Assembly: GCA_012797725.1 (NCBI GenBank)
Contig: JAAZON010000646.1
Span: forward strand, 1-8,598
DNA: 8,598 nt
Origin: SAR324 cluster bacterium
GTDB lineage: Bacteria; Bdellovibrionota; UBA2361; JAAZON01
Direction of reading: 5' to 3'
In this document: positions 1 through 8,400 of the stretch, one piece after another
How positions within the stretch are numbered: position 1 is the stretch's first letter
Layout of the letters: each line of letters starts with the position of its first letter
Made by a program: the position numbers and the translations under genes
Notes under the pieces: model-generated
What the model was told of the DNA's origin: nothing
Databases searched by the model: none
What the model saw: only the letters and a program-made list of their open reading frames with translations

Positions 1-42
1 GTTCGCGTCGTTGATGCGTATCGGCAGAAACTAGAAGGCTAA
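1..42 (+). CDS. rplJ: 50S ribosomal protein L10, C-terminal end only (partial at left edge)
   Basis: The first 42 bases read in frame 1 as 13 codons ending ...AYRQKLEG followed by TAA at 40-42. This is too short to identify by sequence alone. The assignment rests on position: rplJ almost always lies directly upstream of rplL, and a charged helical C-terminus is what L10 has. In the family, the C-terminal helix of L10 carries the L7/L12 dimers and anchors them to the 23S rRNA stalk base. The stop lies 50 nt before the rplL ATG, a usual spacing for translationally linked stalk proteins. Everything upstream (the rRNA-binding domain and the autoregulatory leader) is outside the window. Confidence 0.72.
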   Translation, partial: VRVVDAYRQKLEG

Positions 43-77
43 TTTAGTTTAAAGAAGTTTTATAGAAGGAAAGAAAT

Positions 78-82
78 AGGAG
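78..82 (+). promoter_or_regulatory. Shine-Dalgarno site of rplL
   Basis: AGGAG ends 10 nt before the ATG at 93. It is the strongest ribosome binding site in the window, fitting the need for several L7/L12 copies per ribosome. A further purine-rich run (AGAAGGAAAGAAA) lies just upstream at 64-76. Confidence 0.75.
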
Positions 83-92
83 TACGTCAAAA

Positions 93-476
93 ATGAGTGA
101 GAACTTCACTGAAGACCAAGTGGTCGAATACATAAAGGGAATGTCTCTAAGTACAGCAGCGAAGCTGGTCAAGCGTCTTGAAGAAGAGCTTGGAGTAAGT
201 GCGGCTGCGCCCGTTGCCATGATGGCTGGGGGCGTTGCAGGTGCTGCAGCGGCTGCAGAGGAGCAAACAGAATTCTCAGTATCTCTTGATGATGCTGGTG
301 CTGAAAGAGTTAAGGTTATTAAGGTGATTCGCGAAATCACAGGCCTTGGCCTTAAGGAAGCCAAAGATCTTGTAGATGCTGCTCCCAAAGTAGTGAAGGA
401 AGGCATCCCCAAAGAAGAAGCAAATGAGATTAAGAAGAAGCTTGAAGAAGCAGGCGCTAAGTCTACGGTCAAGTAA
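93..476 (+). CDS. rplL: 50S ribosomal protein L7/L12
   Basis: This 127-residue acidic protein forms the mobile stalk of the large ribosomal subunit, where it recruits and stimulates the translational GTPases (EF-Tu, EF-G, IF2, RF3). Residues ~1-34 form the helical N-terminal dimerisation domain that docks on L10. An Ala/Gly-rich hinge follows at about 36-56 (runs such as AAAPVA and AGAAAAA). The globular C-terminal domain begins at EEQTEFSV and includes the near-invariant [11 protein letters not shown] that contacts GTPases, then the family-typical PKVVKEG and a closing LEEAGA helix. Length is close to the usual 120-130 residues. The ATG at 93 is supported by AGGAG ten bases upstream and the canonical N-terminus. 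It sits 50 nt after rplJ and is separated from rpoB by about 400 nt, so its expression can be set apart from the polymerase genes. Nothing in it looks damaged. Confidence 0.98.
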   Translation: MSENFTEDQVVEYIKGMSLSTAAKLVKRLEEELGVSAAAPVAMMAGGVAGAAAAAEEQTEFSVSLDDAGAERVKVIKVIREITGLGLKEAKDLVDAAPKVVKEGIPKEEANEIKKKLEEAGAKSTVK

Positions 477-491
477 CTCGTTGTTTTTATT

Positions 492-520
492 GGGTTTAAT
501 TGCTTAATTTAGAAAAACCC
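492..520 (+). promoter_or_regulatory. Stem-loop just after rplL, competing with the ladder element
   Basis: GGGTTT at 492-497 pairs with AAACCC at 515-520. Inside it AATT (498-501) can pair with AATT (506-509) around the loop GCTT, leaving a 5-nt bulge at 510-514. It starts 15 nt after the rplL stop. It is not followed by a U-tract, so it does not look like a normal intrinsic terminator. Its 3' arm shares CCC 518-520 with the long 518-525/588-595 stem, so the two cannot form together. Existence of the arms is direct; function is inference. Confidence 0.35.
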
Positions 521-595
521 GGCAAGAATGACTCGCGCTTAGGTTGCCGAAAGGCTTGAAAAGCGGCAAAGGGCGCCAGAGGATCTATTGCCGGG
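518..595 (+). promoter_or_regulatory. Four-segment alternating inverted-repeat ladder (candidate attenuator or RNase III processing site)
   Basis: CGGCAA occurs at 520-525 and 564-569, and its exact reverse complement TTGCCG at 544-549 and 588-593. Segments 1:2 and 3:4 can each form a 6-bp hairpin with an 18-nt loop. Alternatively 2:3 forms a 6-bp hairpin with a 14-nt loop, enclosed by 1:4, which extends to 8 bp (CCCGGCAA 518-525 with TTGCCGGG 588-595). In the nested form the internal segments can partly pair too (535-540 with 571-576, including two G-U pairs), giving a long irregular duplex. In E. coli the rplL-rpoB gap holds a partial attenuator and an RNase III site, so the position matches a known regulatory location. 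There is no T-run straight after 595, which argues against a simple intrinsic terminator and for processing or factor-dependent control. Confidence 0.5.
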
Positions 596-600
596 CTATA

Positions 601-629
601 TTGCCTTTAGCTGGCTGCTAGCGTATATT
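601..629 (+). promoter_or_regulatory. Candidate sigma70-type promoter for rpoBC
   Basis: TTGCCT (601-606) is separated by exactly 17 nt from TATATT (624-629). These match the -35 and -10 consensus at 4/6 and 5/6. Initiation would fall near 635-637, giving a ~250-nt rpoB leader that excludes the ladder at 518-595. An internal promoter would let rpoBC be made independently of upstream attenuation. Such motifs also occur by chance, so this is moderate to low confidence. Confidence 0.35.
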
Positions 630-716
630 CTTGACATCATTAGATTTATATCTCCTCACTGTAGGTGCTTTTGCGCGGGAGTTATTATTTCCAAGTGGGG
701 GGTTATGCGTTTTTGT

Positions 717-752
717 TTGACAGAGATTAAAGTGCGTATGAATTTCATGCGT
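717..752 (+). promoter_or_regulatory. Perfect -35 hexamer followed by a near-perfect dyad (operator-like or hairpin)
   Basis: TTGACA at 717-722 is a perfect -35 consensus. The best -10-like match, TATGAA at 737-742, is only 14 nt away, which is short. That region overlaps an inverted repeat, 734-741 with 745-752, around the 3-nt centre ATT, eight pairs with two G-U in RNA (core ATGA-ATT-TCAT). It could be a repressor-style operator in DNA or a small hairpin in the rpoB leader RNA. Neither function is shown by the sequence alone. Confidence 0.25.
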
Positions 753-798
753 TCATTGATTCTTTGCAAAAGGAATGTCTCGAGTATGCAATTAATGT

Positions 799-833
799 GC
801 TTTAGCAAGGCAAGTTTTGGATGCTGCTAGAGC
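799..833 (+). promoter_or_regulatory. Stem-loop in the rpoB 5' leader
   Basis: GCTTTAGCA (799-807) pairs with TGCTAGAGC (825-833) over nine consecutive positions, one of them G-U, around a 17-nt loop. It ends 51 nt before the rpoB ATG and has no U-tract behind it. It would be present in transcripts from either the upstream operon promoter or the 601-629 candidate. Confidence 0.35.
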
Positions 834-867
834 TTTGCAGATCCATGATTCTGTTCACCCCTATCAT

Positions 868-884
868 AGGTGTTGGAAAACAAA
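868..884 (+). promoter_or_regulatory. rpoB translation initiation region
   Basis: Two weak purine sites precede the ATG at 885: AGGTG (868-872, 12 nt away) and GGAA (875-878, 6 nt away). In-frame GTG 870 and TTG 873 also exist, but they have no Shine-Dalgarno upstream (preceding bases are pyrimidine-rich) and would add residues not typical of beta. ATG 885 is therefore chosen. CACC..CCTA (856-863) can pair with TAGG..TG (867-872), so the AGGTG site may be partly sequestered. Confidence 0.5.
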
Positions 885-3800
885 ATGACTTCGAAGATTA
901 AAACAAACCTTCGCCTCCGCCATAGTTATTCAAAAATTCATGAAGTTGCTGAGATTCCAAATCTCATTGCAATTCAGAAAAGATCTTATGATCGATTTCT
1001 GCAAATGAATGTGGATCCAGAAAAACGTGAAGACATTGGACTTCAGAAAGTTTTTAAATCTGTCTTTCCAATCAAGGACTATAACAATACCGCCTCCCTA
1101 GAATTCGTCAACTACAGCTTTGGCGTACCAAAGTATGACGTCAACGAATGTAGAGATAGAGGAATGACTTGGGCCGCTCCTCTTAGGGTTACAATTCAGT
1201 TAGTTCTTTGGGATGTCGATCCTGAGACTGGCAATAAGAGTCTCAGTGCCTTGAAAGAGGATGTGGTCTACTTTGGCGAGATTCCGTTAATGACAGATCG
1301 TGGAACATTCATGGTGAATGGCACAGAAAGAGTTGTGGTGAGCCAACTTCACAGGTCGCCAGGTGTGTTTTTCGATCATGATAATGGCAAGAGTCACGTT
1401 TCCGGAAAACTTTTGTATAACGCGAGGATTATTCCTTACAGAGGTTCCTGGATTGATCTTGAATTTGATATAAAGGACATTCTTCATGTTCGCATCGACA
1501 GAAGAAGAAAGTTAAACGCTACAGTTCTGCTTCGATCACTTGGGATGTCTTCTGACGATATCCTTTCGGAATACTATAAGATCGATACCATTAGCTTTGG
1601 TAAACGCGGTCAGGTGGTGAAAGAGTTTCATCCCGATCAACTTGAAGGGCAAAAAGCTTTTCGTGAAATCAAAAGCGGTGGCAAAACAATTGTTCGCCAA
1701 GGGGGTAAATTTAACCGAGCCGTTGTTCGTCGTCTGAAAGAAGCAGGTATCGATTCTATTGAAATTGATCCGGATTCAGTTCCTGGAATGATTTCTGCCG
1801 ATACAATAATTCGAGCGACCGAGGATATCAGAGTTCCAAAAAGCGGCGAGCTTATTGCGGAAGAAGGGGAAGTCTTCATCGGTTGGGAAATCATCAAAGA
1901 GCGTATCGTTCCCTTCATTGATGCAATGAACGAGAATGATGGTCGCGAAGCCACCTCGAAGTTCGAGATTATAATATATGCCGGCGAGGAGCTAACGGCT
2001 GATAAAGTAAACGCTAAGGGTGAAGTCGTTGAGCAAGGCAATTTGTCTTATTTACGTGAATTAGGCATCGATAGCTTCCGTGTGCTTTACATGGATGATC
2101 ATCATATTGGTGATGCTCTGTGGAAGACTTTAATGACTGACAAGCTGAATCCCGAGCGTGAGGATTTATATGCCCGCTTGGTTGGGAAGCCTACGGTCGA
2201 TAGTTATATTGAGATTTATCGCCGTTTACGTCCAGGAGATCCACCGAGACCAGAGACGGCGAGCGCCGCCTTCAAAAATTTATTCTTTAACGCTGAGCGC
2301 TATGATTTGTCTGATATTGGAAGGTATAAAATCAACCACAAGCTCTACTACTCTCAAGGCAAAGAGCCACCTGCTCAGAGTGATGGGACTTTGTCACCGC
2401 AGGATATTATTGAGACCATCCGTTATATTTTCGAACTTAGGAATTCGACAGATGCAGTTCGTTATTCAGTAGATGACATTGACCATCTGGGAAATCGTAG
2501 GGTTCGTGCGGTTGGTGAATTAATCGAGAATCAGTTCCGAGTTGGTTTGGTGCGAATGGAACGTGCGGTGCGTGAACGAATGGGCATGCAAGATGTGGAT
2601 ACATTGGTTCCACAGGATTTGATTAATTACAAACCCGTTGCTGCTGTGGTCAAGGAGTTCTTTGGTTCATCTCAGCTTTCGCAATTTATGGATCAGACCA
2701 ATCCTCTATCGGAGATTACGCACAAGAGGCGTCTCTCTGCTCTGGGCCCCGGAGGTCTTACACGAGACAGAGCCGGATTTGAAGTTCGAGACGTTAACCC
2801 GACTCACTATGGGCGTATTTGTCCAATTGAGACTCCAGAGGGTCCGAACATCGGACTTATAGCATCTTTGTCGGTTTACGCCAGGGTGAATGAATATGGC
2901 TTTTTAGAAACTCCCTATCGTGTCGTTGACAATCTAAATAGGGTTACAGGGGATATCGTTTATCTTTCGGCACTCGAAGAGGAAAGAGAAACCATAGCGC
3001 AAGCTGGTAGCCCAATTGGGAAGGATGGTCGATTCTCGGATTATGCTGTGCCATGCCGAAGGAATACTGAATACGTGCTAGTTGCTCCGACAGAAGTTAC
3101 CAAGATGGACGTGAGTCCAAAACAGGTAGTGAGTGTGGCGGCATCGCTGATCCCGTTTCTTGAGAATGATGATGCGAATAGGGCGCTAATGGGATCAAAC
3201 ATGCAGCGTCAGGCTGTGCCATGTCTTTGCACCGATGCTCCACTGGTTGGAACCGGAATGGAGCGAATTGTAGCGAGGGATTCGAAAGCTACACATGTCG
3301 CAAAGAGATCCGGACGTGTTGTTGCGGTTGACGCTGAACGCATAGTTATTCGAGCCGACAAAGCCACAGACGATGCTTTGGATACCGGTGTTGATATCTA
3401 TAATTTAATTAAATATCGGCGTTCGAATCAAAACACCTGCATAAATCAGCGGCCAATTGTTCGGCCTGGTGAATGGCTTGCAGAAAACGAGGTTATCGCC
3501 GATGGCCCAAGTACCGATCTAGCGGAATTGGCACTCGTACAAAATGTCGTGGTCGCATTCATGCCTTGGGGTGGATATAACTTTGAGGATTCAATTCTTA
3601 TTAGTGAGAATTTGGTCAAGAAGGACTGGTTCACTTCGATTCATATAGAGGAATTCGAGTGCGTTGCGCGTGACACCAAACTTGGAAAAGAAGAGATAAC
3701 CAGAGATATTCCAAACGTTGGCGAAGACGCGTTGAAAAATCTTGACGAGTCGGGAATTATTCGCATAGGAGCTGAAGTCCAATCTGGAGATATTCTTGTT

Positions 3801-5342
3801 GGAAAAATTACTCCTAAGAGTGAAACCCAATTAAGCCCCGAAGAGAAGCTTTTAAGAGCAATATTTGGTGAAAAGGCGGGTGAGGTACGGGATACAAGCT
3901 TAAAGCTTCCTCCAGGAGTTGAAGGAACAATTATTGCGGCTGAGGTTTTCTCGCGAAAGGGAACTGACAAGGATGAGCGAACACTAGCGCTCGAGAAGCA
4001 GCAAATTGAGAGGCTCGAACAGGATTATCGTGATGAGGTTAACATCATCCGTGATGCTGCTCTTAAAGAAATCCTTGAATGCCTTGTTGGAAAGAAAACT
4101 ACCGCACGCTTAGTGGATGACAAGCGGAATCAACTAATAGCCAAGGACACTGAGCTTACAGCGGAAATGTTGCGTGCTGTTCCGTTTGAATATTTAAGAG
4201 ATATTCAAATTGGAGATGAGGCCATTCAAGAAAGGATTAACCGAGTGGTTGTAAGGAGTGGGCAGCTTATAAACAACAAGCGAGCGTACCTCAACGAAAA
4301 AATTAATAGACTTAAAGAAGGTGATGAGCTTGCTCCTGGTGTTATCAAGATGGTGAAAGTATTTGTCGCCATTAAGAGAAAGATTCAGGTCGGTGATAAG
4401 ATGGCAGGTCGGCATGGAAATAAAGGCGTACTATCCAGAGTGTTACCTCAGGAAGATATGCCCTATCTTGAAGATGGAACTCCTGTCGATGTTATCTTGA
4501 ACCCACTGGGTGTGCCTTCTCGAATGAACGTTGGTCAGATTCTGGAAACGCATCTCGGTTGGGCAGCTTGGTTGATTGGCCGCAACATTCGAAAGCAGCT
4601 TGAGGAAGTGATGGATCCAGAGACTGGAGTATTCCATCAAGCCGCGACTGAAGAGCAGAAAAAGCAGATCGCCTCAGCGGTTCGCGAGATTTTAATGGGA
4701 GTATTCAAACAGCCTGATAACCAGAAGTTTATTAGAGAACTCTCAGACCAAGATGTTCTCACACTCGGCAGGCGAGAAATGAAAGGAGTCCACTTAGCAT
4801 CTGCAGTTTTTGATGCGGCAAGTGAAGATGAAATCCGTGCGTTACTGAAGTTTGCTGGGGCCGATCAGAGTGGGCAGGTGACCTTATATGACGGTAGAAG
4901 CGGTGAAGCTTTCTCCGAAAAGGTCACGGTTGGAGTGATGTATATGTTAAAACTTGACCACTTGGTTGATGACAAGATTCATGCGCGCTCAATTGGCCCA
5001 TACTCCCTTGTTACTCAACAGCCCCTGGGCGGAAAAGCTCAATTCGGCGGACAGAGACTCGGAGAAATGGAAGTTTGGGCTCTTGAGGCCTACGGTGCGG
5101 CGTATACGCTCCAGGAATTTTTGACCGTGAAATCGGATGACGTGGCTGGTCGTACAAGGATGTATGAATCTATTGTTAAAGGCGAGCATGTGCTAGAGCC
5201 AGGTCTACCAGAGTCCTTCAATGTGATGATGAAGGAGCTTCAGTCGCTTGGCCTTGATGTCGAGTTGATTGAAGATGGTGGAGAAGGAGTTGCGCGCACG
5301 GTTCCTTTGGAAGAAATCCAGACAGAGGAACCTGCAGCATAG
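885..5342 (+). CDS. rpoB: DNA-directed RNA polymerase subunit beta
   Basis: Beta forms one pincer of RNA polymerase and much of the active-site cleft, and carries the rifampicin pocket. From ATG 885 the protein has 1485 residues, against 1342 in E. coli. Visible landmarks in order: N-terminal [13 protein letters not shown] start with YSKIHEV...[14 protein letters not shown] (~18-42); protrusion and lobe with [12 protein letters not shown] and [19 protein letters not shown]; the rifampicin region (~594-620) with D603, H613 and S618 at the sites of E. coli D516, H526 and S531; [28 protein letters not shown] with E901-D902 (E. coli E813-D814); [30 protein letters not shown] with K1172 and K1180 (E. 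coli K1065, K1073); DDKIHARS with H1366 (E. coli H1237); and the clamp-side YGAAYTLQE near the end. All key residues checked are present. Extra length lies mainly in the lobe (~305-372), with smaller additions near 421-441 and a 22-residue acidic tail. It is followed after 134 nt by rpoC. Confidence 0.98.
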   Translation: MTSKIKTNLRLRHSYSKIHEVAEIPNLIAIQKRSYDRFLQMNVDPEKREDIGLQKVFKSVFPIKDYNNTASLEFVNYSFGVPKYDVNECRDRGMTWAAPLRVTIQLVLWDVDPETGNKSLSALKEDVVYFGEIPLMTDRGTFMVNGTERVVVSQLHRSPGVFFDHDNGKSHVSGKLLYNARIIPYRGSWIDLEFDIKDILHVRIDRRRKLNATVLLRSLGMSSDDILSEYYKIDTISFGKRGQVVKEFHPDQLEGQKAFREIKSGGKTIVRQGGKFNRAVVRRLKEAGIDSIEIDPDSVPGMISADTIIRATEDIRVPKSGELIAEEGEVFIGWEIIKERIVPFIDAMNENDGREATSKFEIIIYAGEELTADKVNAKGEVVEQGNLSYLRELGIDSFRVLYMDDHHIGDALWKTLMTDKLNPEREDLYARLVGKPTVDSYIEIYRRLRPGDPPRPETASAAFKNLFFNAERYDLSDIGRYKINHKLYYSQGKEPPAQSDGTLSPQDIIETIRYIFELRNSTDAVRYSVDDIDHLGNRRVRAVGELIENQFRVGLVRMERAVRERMGMQDVDTLVPQDLINYKPVAAVVKEFFGSSQLSQFMDQTNPLSEITHKRRLSALGPGGLTRDRAGFEVRDVNPTHYGRICPIETPEGPNIGLIASLSVYARVNEYGFLETPYRVVDNLNRVTGDIVYLSALEEERETIAQAGSPIGKDGRFSDYAVPCRRNTEYVLVAPTEVTKMDVSPKQVVSVAASLIPFLENDDANRALMGSNMQRQAVPCLCTDAPLVGTGMERIVARDSKATHVAKRSGRVVAVDAERIVIRADKATDDALDTGVDIYNLIKYRRSNQNTCINQRPIVRPGEWLAENEVIADGPSTDLAELALVQNVVVAFMPWGGYNFEDSILISENLVKKDWFTSIHIEEFECVARDTKLGKEEITRDIPNVGEDALKNLDESGIIRIGAEVQSGDILVGKITPKSETQLSPEEKLLRAIFGEKAGEVRDTSLKLPPGVEGTIIAAEVFSRKGTDKDERTLALEKQQIERLEQDYRDEVNIIRDAALKEILECLVGKKTTARLVDDKRNQLIAKDTELTAEMLRAVPFEYLRDIQIGDEAIQERINRVVVRSGQLINNKRAYLNEKINRLKEGDELAPGVIKMVKVFVAIKRKIQVGDKMAGRHGNKGVLSRVLPQEDMPYLEDGTPVDVILNPLGVPSRMNVGQILETHLGWAAWLIGRNIRKQLEEVMDPETGVFHQAATEEQKKQIASAVREILMGVFKQPDNQKFIRELSDQDVLTLGRREMKGVHLASAVFDAASEDEIRALLKFAGADQSGQVTLYDGRSGEAFSEKVTVGVMYMLKLDHLVDDKIHARSIGPYSLVTQQPLGGKAQFGGQRLGEMEVWALEAYGAAYTLQEFLTVKSDDVAGRTRMYESIVKGEHVLEPGLPESFNVMMKELQSLGLDVELIEDGGEGVARTVPLEEIQTEEPAA

Positions 5343-5459
5343 ATTCACTTTCTATGATTAATGATGCGGATTAAGGTGTTCGGATGTTTGTTGTGAATTA
5401 CCAAAATCTTGTGCTTGGTGAGTGAAAAGAAGCTTTCAAACTTATATTAGAACCCTGAA

Positions 5460-5464
5460 GGGAG
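5460..5464 (+). promoter_or_regulatory. Ribosome binding site of rpoC within a 134-nt rpoB-rpoC spacer
   Basis: GGGAG lies 12 nt before the ATG at 5477, with a second GGA at 5468-5470 only 6 nt away. The spacer 5343-5476 has no credible ORF or terminator, so rpoC is expected to be read from the same transcript as rpoB. A 134-nt spacer is somewhat longer than is common between these genes. Confidence 0.55.
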
Positions 5465-5476
5465 ATTGGATAAAAG

Positions 5477-8400
5477 ATGGATGACCTTTTTAGCTTATTT
5501 GAAAAACCAAAGAATCCAATAAAATTCAACGCGCTTAAGATATCGATTGCGAGTCCTGAGAAGATTCGCGGTTGGTCACATGGTGAGGTCACGAAACCTG
5601 AGACAATCAACTATCGAACTCTCAAGCCGGAGCGCGATGGATTGTTTTGCGCAAAGATCTTCGGCCCTGTTAAGGACTATGAATGTATCTGCGGCAAATA
5701 CAAGAGACTTCGTCATCGTGGTGTTGTTTGTGAGAAGTGCGGAGTTGAAGTAATTCAATCTAAAGTCCGTAGAGAGAGGCTTGGACACATAGAGCTTGCC
5801 TGCCCAGTGGCCCATATTTGGTTCTTAAAAAGCTTGCCCAGCCGTATTGGAACTGTCCTCGATATTTCACTTAGGGATCTTGAGAAGGTACTTTATTTTG
5901 AGAGCTACATAGTCGTTGATCCAGGAAAGACGAATTTTTCCTATGGAGAATTGCTCAATGAAAAAGAATACAGACAAGCTCGTGATGAGTTTGGCGCTGG
6001 TTTTGAAGCAGGAATGGGGGCTGACACTATTCTTAGTATGCTCAAGAAGATAAATGTTGATGAGCTTTGCACTCAGCTTCGTAAAGAATTGCAGACGGTC
6101 AGCTCAGAGGCTCGAAGAAAGAAACTGGCAAAACGCTTGAAGGTTCTCACCTCTTTTCAACTAAGTGCAAACAAGCCTGAGTGGATGATTATCTCAGTTA
6201 TTCCAGTAATTCCACCAGATCTTCGTCCTTTAGTGCCTCTAGATGGTGGTCGCTTTGCCACAAGTGATTTAAATGATCTCTATAGACGAGTAATAAATCG
6301 AAACAATCGACTGAAGAGGCTAATGGAACTTAGCGCACCTGATATTATTATCAGGAACGAGAAGCGAATGCTTCAAGAGTCTGTGGATGCTTTGTTCGAC
6401 AATGGACGACGTGGACGTACTATTACCGGACCGAATAAGAGACCTCTCAAGTCTTTGAGTGATATGCTTAAAGGCAAGGGTGGTCGTTTCCGTCAAAACC
6501 TTCTTGGGAAACGCGTGGATTACTCTGGCCGCTCAGTAATTGTTATTGGGCCTGAGCTAAAACTCCATCAATGTGGTCTTCCGAAGAAGATGGCTTTGGA
6601 ACTCTTTAAGCCTTTCATTTACAACAAGTTGGAAGAACGTGGCTATGTGACCACAATTAAGAGCGCCAAGAAAATGGTGGAGAAAGAGAAGCCGGTGGTT
6701 TGGGATATTCTTGACGAAGTAATCAAGGAACATCCAGTGCTGCTTAACCGAGCGCCAACTCTGCACAGGCTTGGCATACAGGCTTTTGAGCCGATTCTTA
6801 TTGAAGGTAAAGCCATACAGCTTCACCCTTTGGTCTGTACGGCTTTTAATGCAGACTTTGACGGCGATCAAATGGCAGTGCATGTGCCACTTTCTATTGA
6901 GGCGCAGGTCGAGTCGCGAGTGTTGATGATGTCAACGAATAATATCTTAAGCCCAGCCCATGGAAAGCCGATTATCGTGCCATCCCAGGACATAGTGCTT
7001 GGACTCTATTATATGACAAGAGAGAGACCTTTTGCTAAAGGCGAAGGCGCTGTTTTTTCTAACCCGGAAGAGGTTCAGCTTGCGTGGGAGGCTAGGGAGG
7101 TCAACATACAGGCGAAAGTAAAATGCCGAATTGATGGACAAATGTATGACACGACCGTGGGGAGGGTCATACTCTATTCACTTTGTCCGAAGGGTGTTCT
7201 TCCATTTAGCAGCTATAACCGCTTGATGAAGAAGAAAGAGATCGGACGTCTTATTGATGATGCGTTCCGATATGCTGGTAATAAGGCCACTGTGATCCTT
7301 TGCGATAGATTGAAGGACGTAGGATATCGCTTTGCGACACTTGCCGGAATTTCAATTGGTATCAATGACATGATCATACCTGACAGCAAGAGTGAAATGC
7401 TTCAGGAAGCCGATACCAAGGTCATGGAAATTGATAATCAATACCAGGAAGGGCTTATAACTTCCGGTGAGCGCTACAATAAGGTGGTTGATATTTGGTC
7501 TGATGTGGGTGACCGAGTGGCAGATGAGTTGATGAGGGTCATATCAACCTCAGAATTCACTGACGAGAAAACAGGTAACAAGAAGCATAGCGCCTCCTTT
7601 AATTCCATATTTATTATGTCTGATTCTGGAGCAAGGGGCTCTGTGCAACAAATTAGACAGCTTGCAGGCATGCGAGGTCTAATGGCCAAGCCAGACGGAT
7701 CTATTATTGAGCAGCCGATTAAAGCCAATCTAAGAGAGGGGTTGAGTGTTTTGCAGTACTTCGTTTCAACTCATGGTGCTCGAAAGGGTCTTGCTGATAC
7801 GGCCCTAAAGACAGCGAATTCAGGTTATCTGACTCGTCGTCTAGTGGATGTGGCCCAAGACAGTATAGTGACTGAACGCGATTGTGGGACAACTGCTGGA
7901 CTGGAGATTACAGCTCTCGTTGAAGGCGGTGAGGAAATAGAGTCGTTGGCAAACCGCATATTGGGCCGTGTTGCGGCTGAGGATATTAGGGATCCGATAA
8001 CAAATGAAGTCTTAGTCTGTCGTAATGAAGAGATTGATGAAGAAAAGGCGGCTCTCATCACTTCAGCCGGACTAGATCGAGTTCTAATTCGTTCAGTTTT
8101 GACGTGCGAAGCAGAGCATGGAGTTTGTATTAGTTGCTATGGCCGAGATCTTGCGCGTGGACACCTTGTGAACCTTGGTGAGGCTATTGGAGTTATTGCC
8201 GCACAATCTATTGGAGAACCCGGTACACAGCTTACGATGAGAACCTTCCATATTGGTGGTGCTGCGCTTGGTCGAGTGGAACAAACATTCCTGGAATCAC
8301 GTTTCGATGGAACTGTGAAGTTCGAGGGAGTGAGAGTCGCAAATAGAAGAGATGGCTCTTCAATTGTAATGACCAGAAAGGCAGAGATTGTCATAGTTGA

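Noticed and set aside
631..652. Perfect -35 hexamer TTGACA at 631-636 with TATATC at 647-652
   Set aside because: The spacer is only 10 nt, and at the normal 16-18 nt spacing the sequence is C-rich with no -10 match.
683..688. TATTAT, a 5/6 match to the -10 consensus
   Set aside because: No -35-like hexamer lies 16-18 nt upstream.
588..830. Open frame of 80 codons starting TTG in the rplL-rpoB gap, preceded by AGAGGA
   Set aside because: The product is Cys- and Met-scattered with no recognisable domain, it starts inside the 3' arm of the structured ladder, and it uses a TTG start. It looks like chance in a leader region. A small membrane peptide cannot be fully excluded without conservation data.
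870..884. GTG 870 or TTG 873 as the start of rpoB
   Set aside because: There is no Shine-Dalgarno upstream of either, and ATG 885 gives the N-terminus typical of related beta subunits.
1287..5189. Several antisense and out-of-frame open frames within rpoB
   Set aside because: They overlap a strongly conserved coding sequence in other frames, lack ribosome binding sites and recognisable domains, and are shadows of the real gene.
5343..5426. Inverted repeats in the rpoB-rpoC gap (ATTCAC 5343-5348 with GTGAAT 5393-5398; TTCACT 5344-5349 with AGTGAA 5421-5426) and TATATT at 5443-5448
   Set aside because: The arms are six bases with loops of over 40 nt and no U-tract, and the -10-like hexamer has no -35 at a usable distance (TTGGTG is 22 nt away). 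Chance level.
5547..8394. Open frames overlapping rpoC in other frames and on the minus strand
   Set aside because: The true rpoC frame is continuous from 5477 to the window end with all hallmark motifs, so these are shadows.
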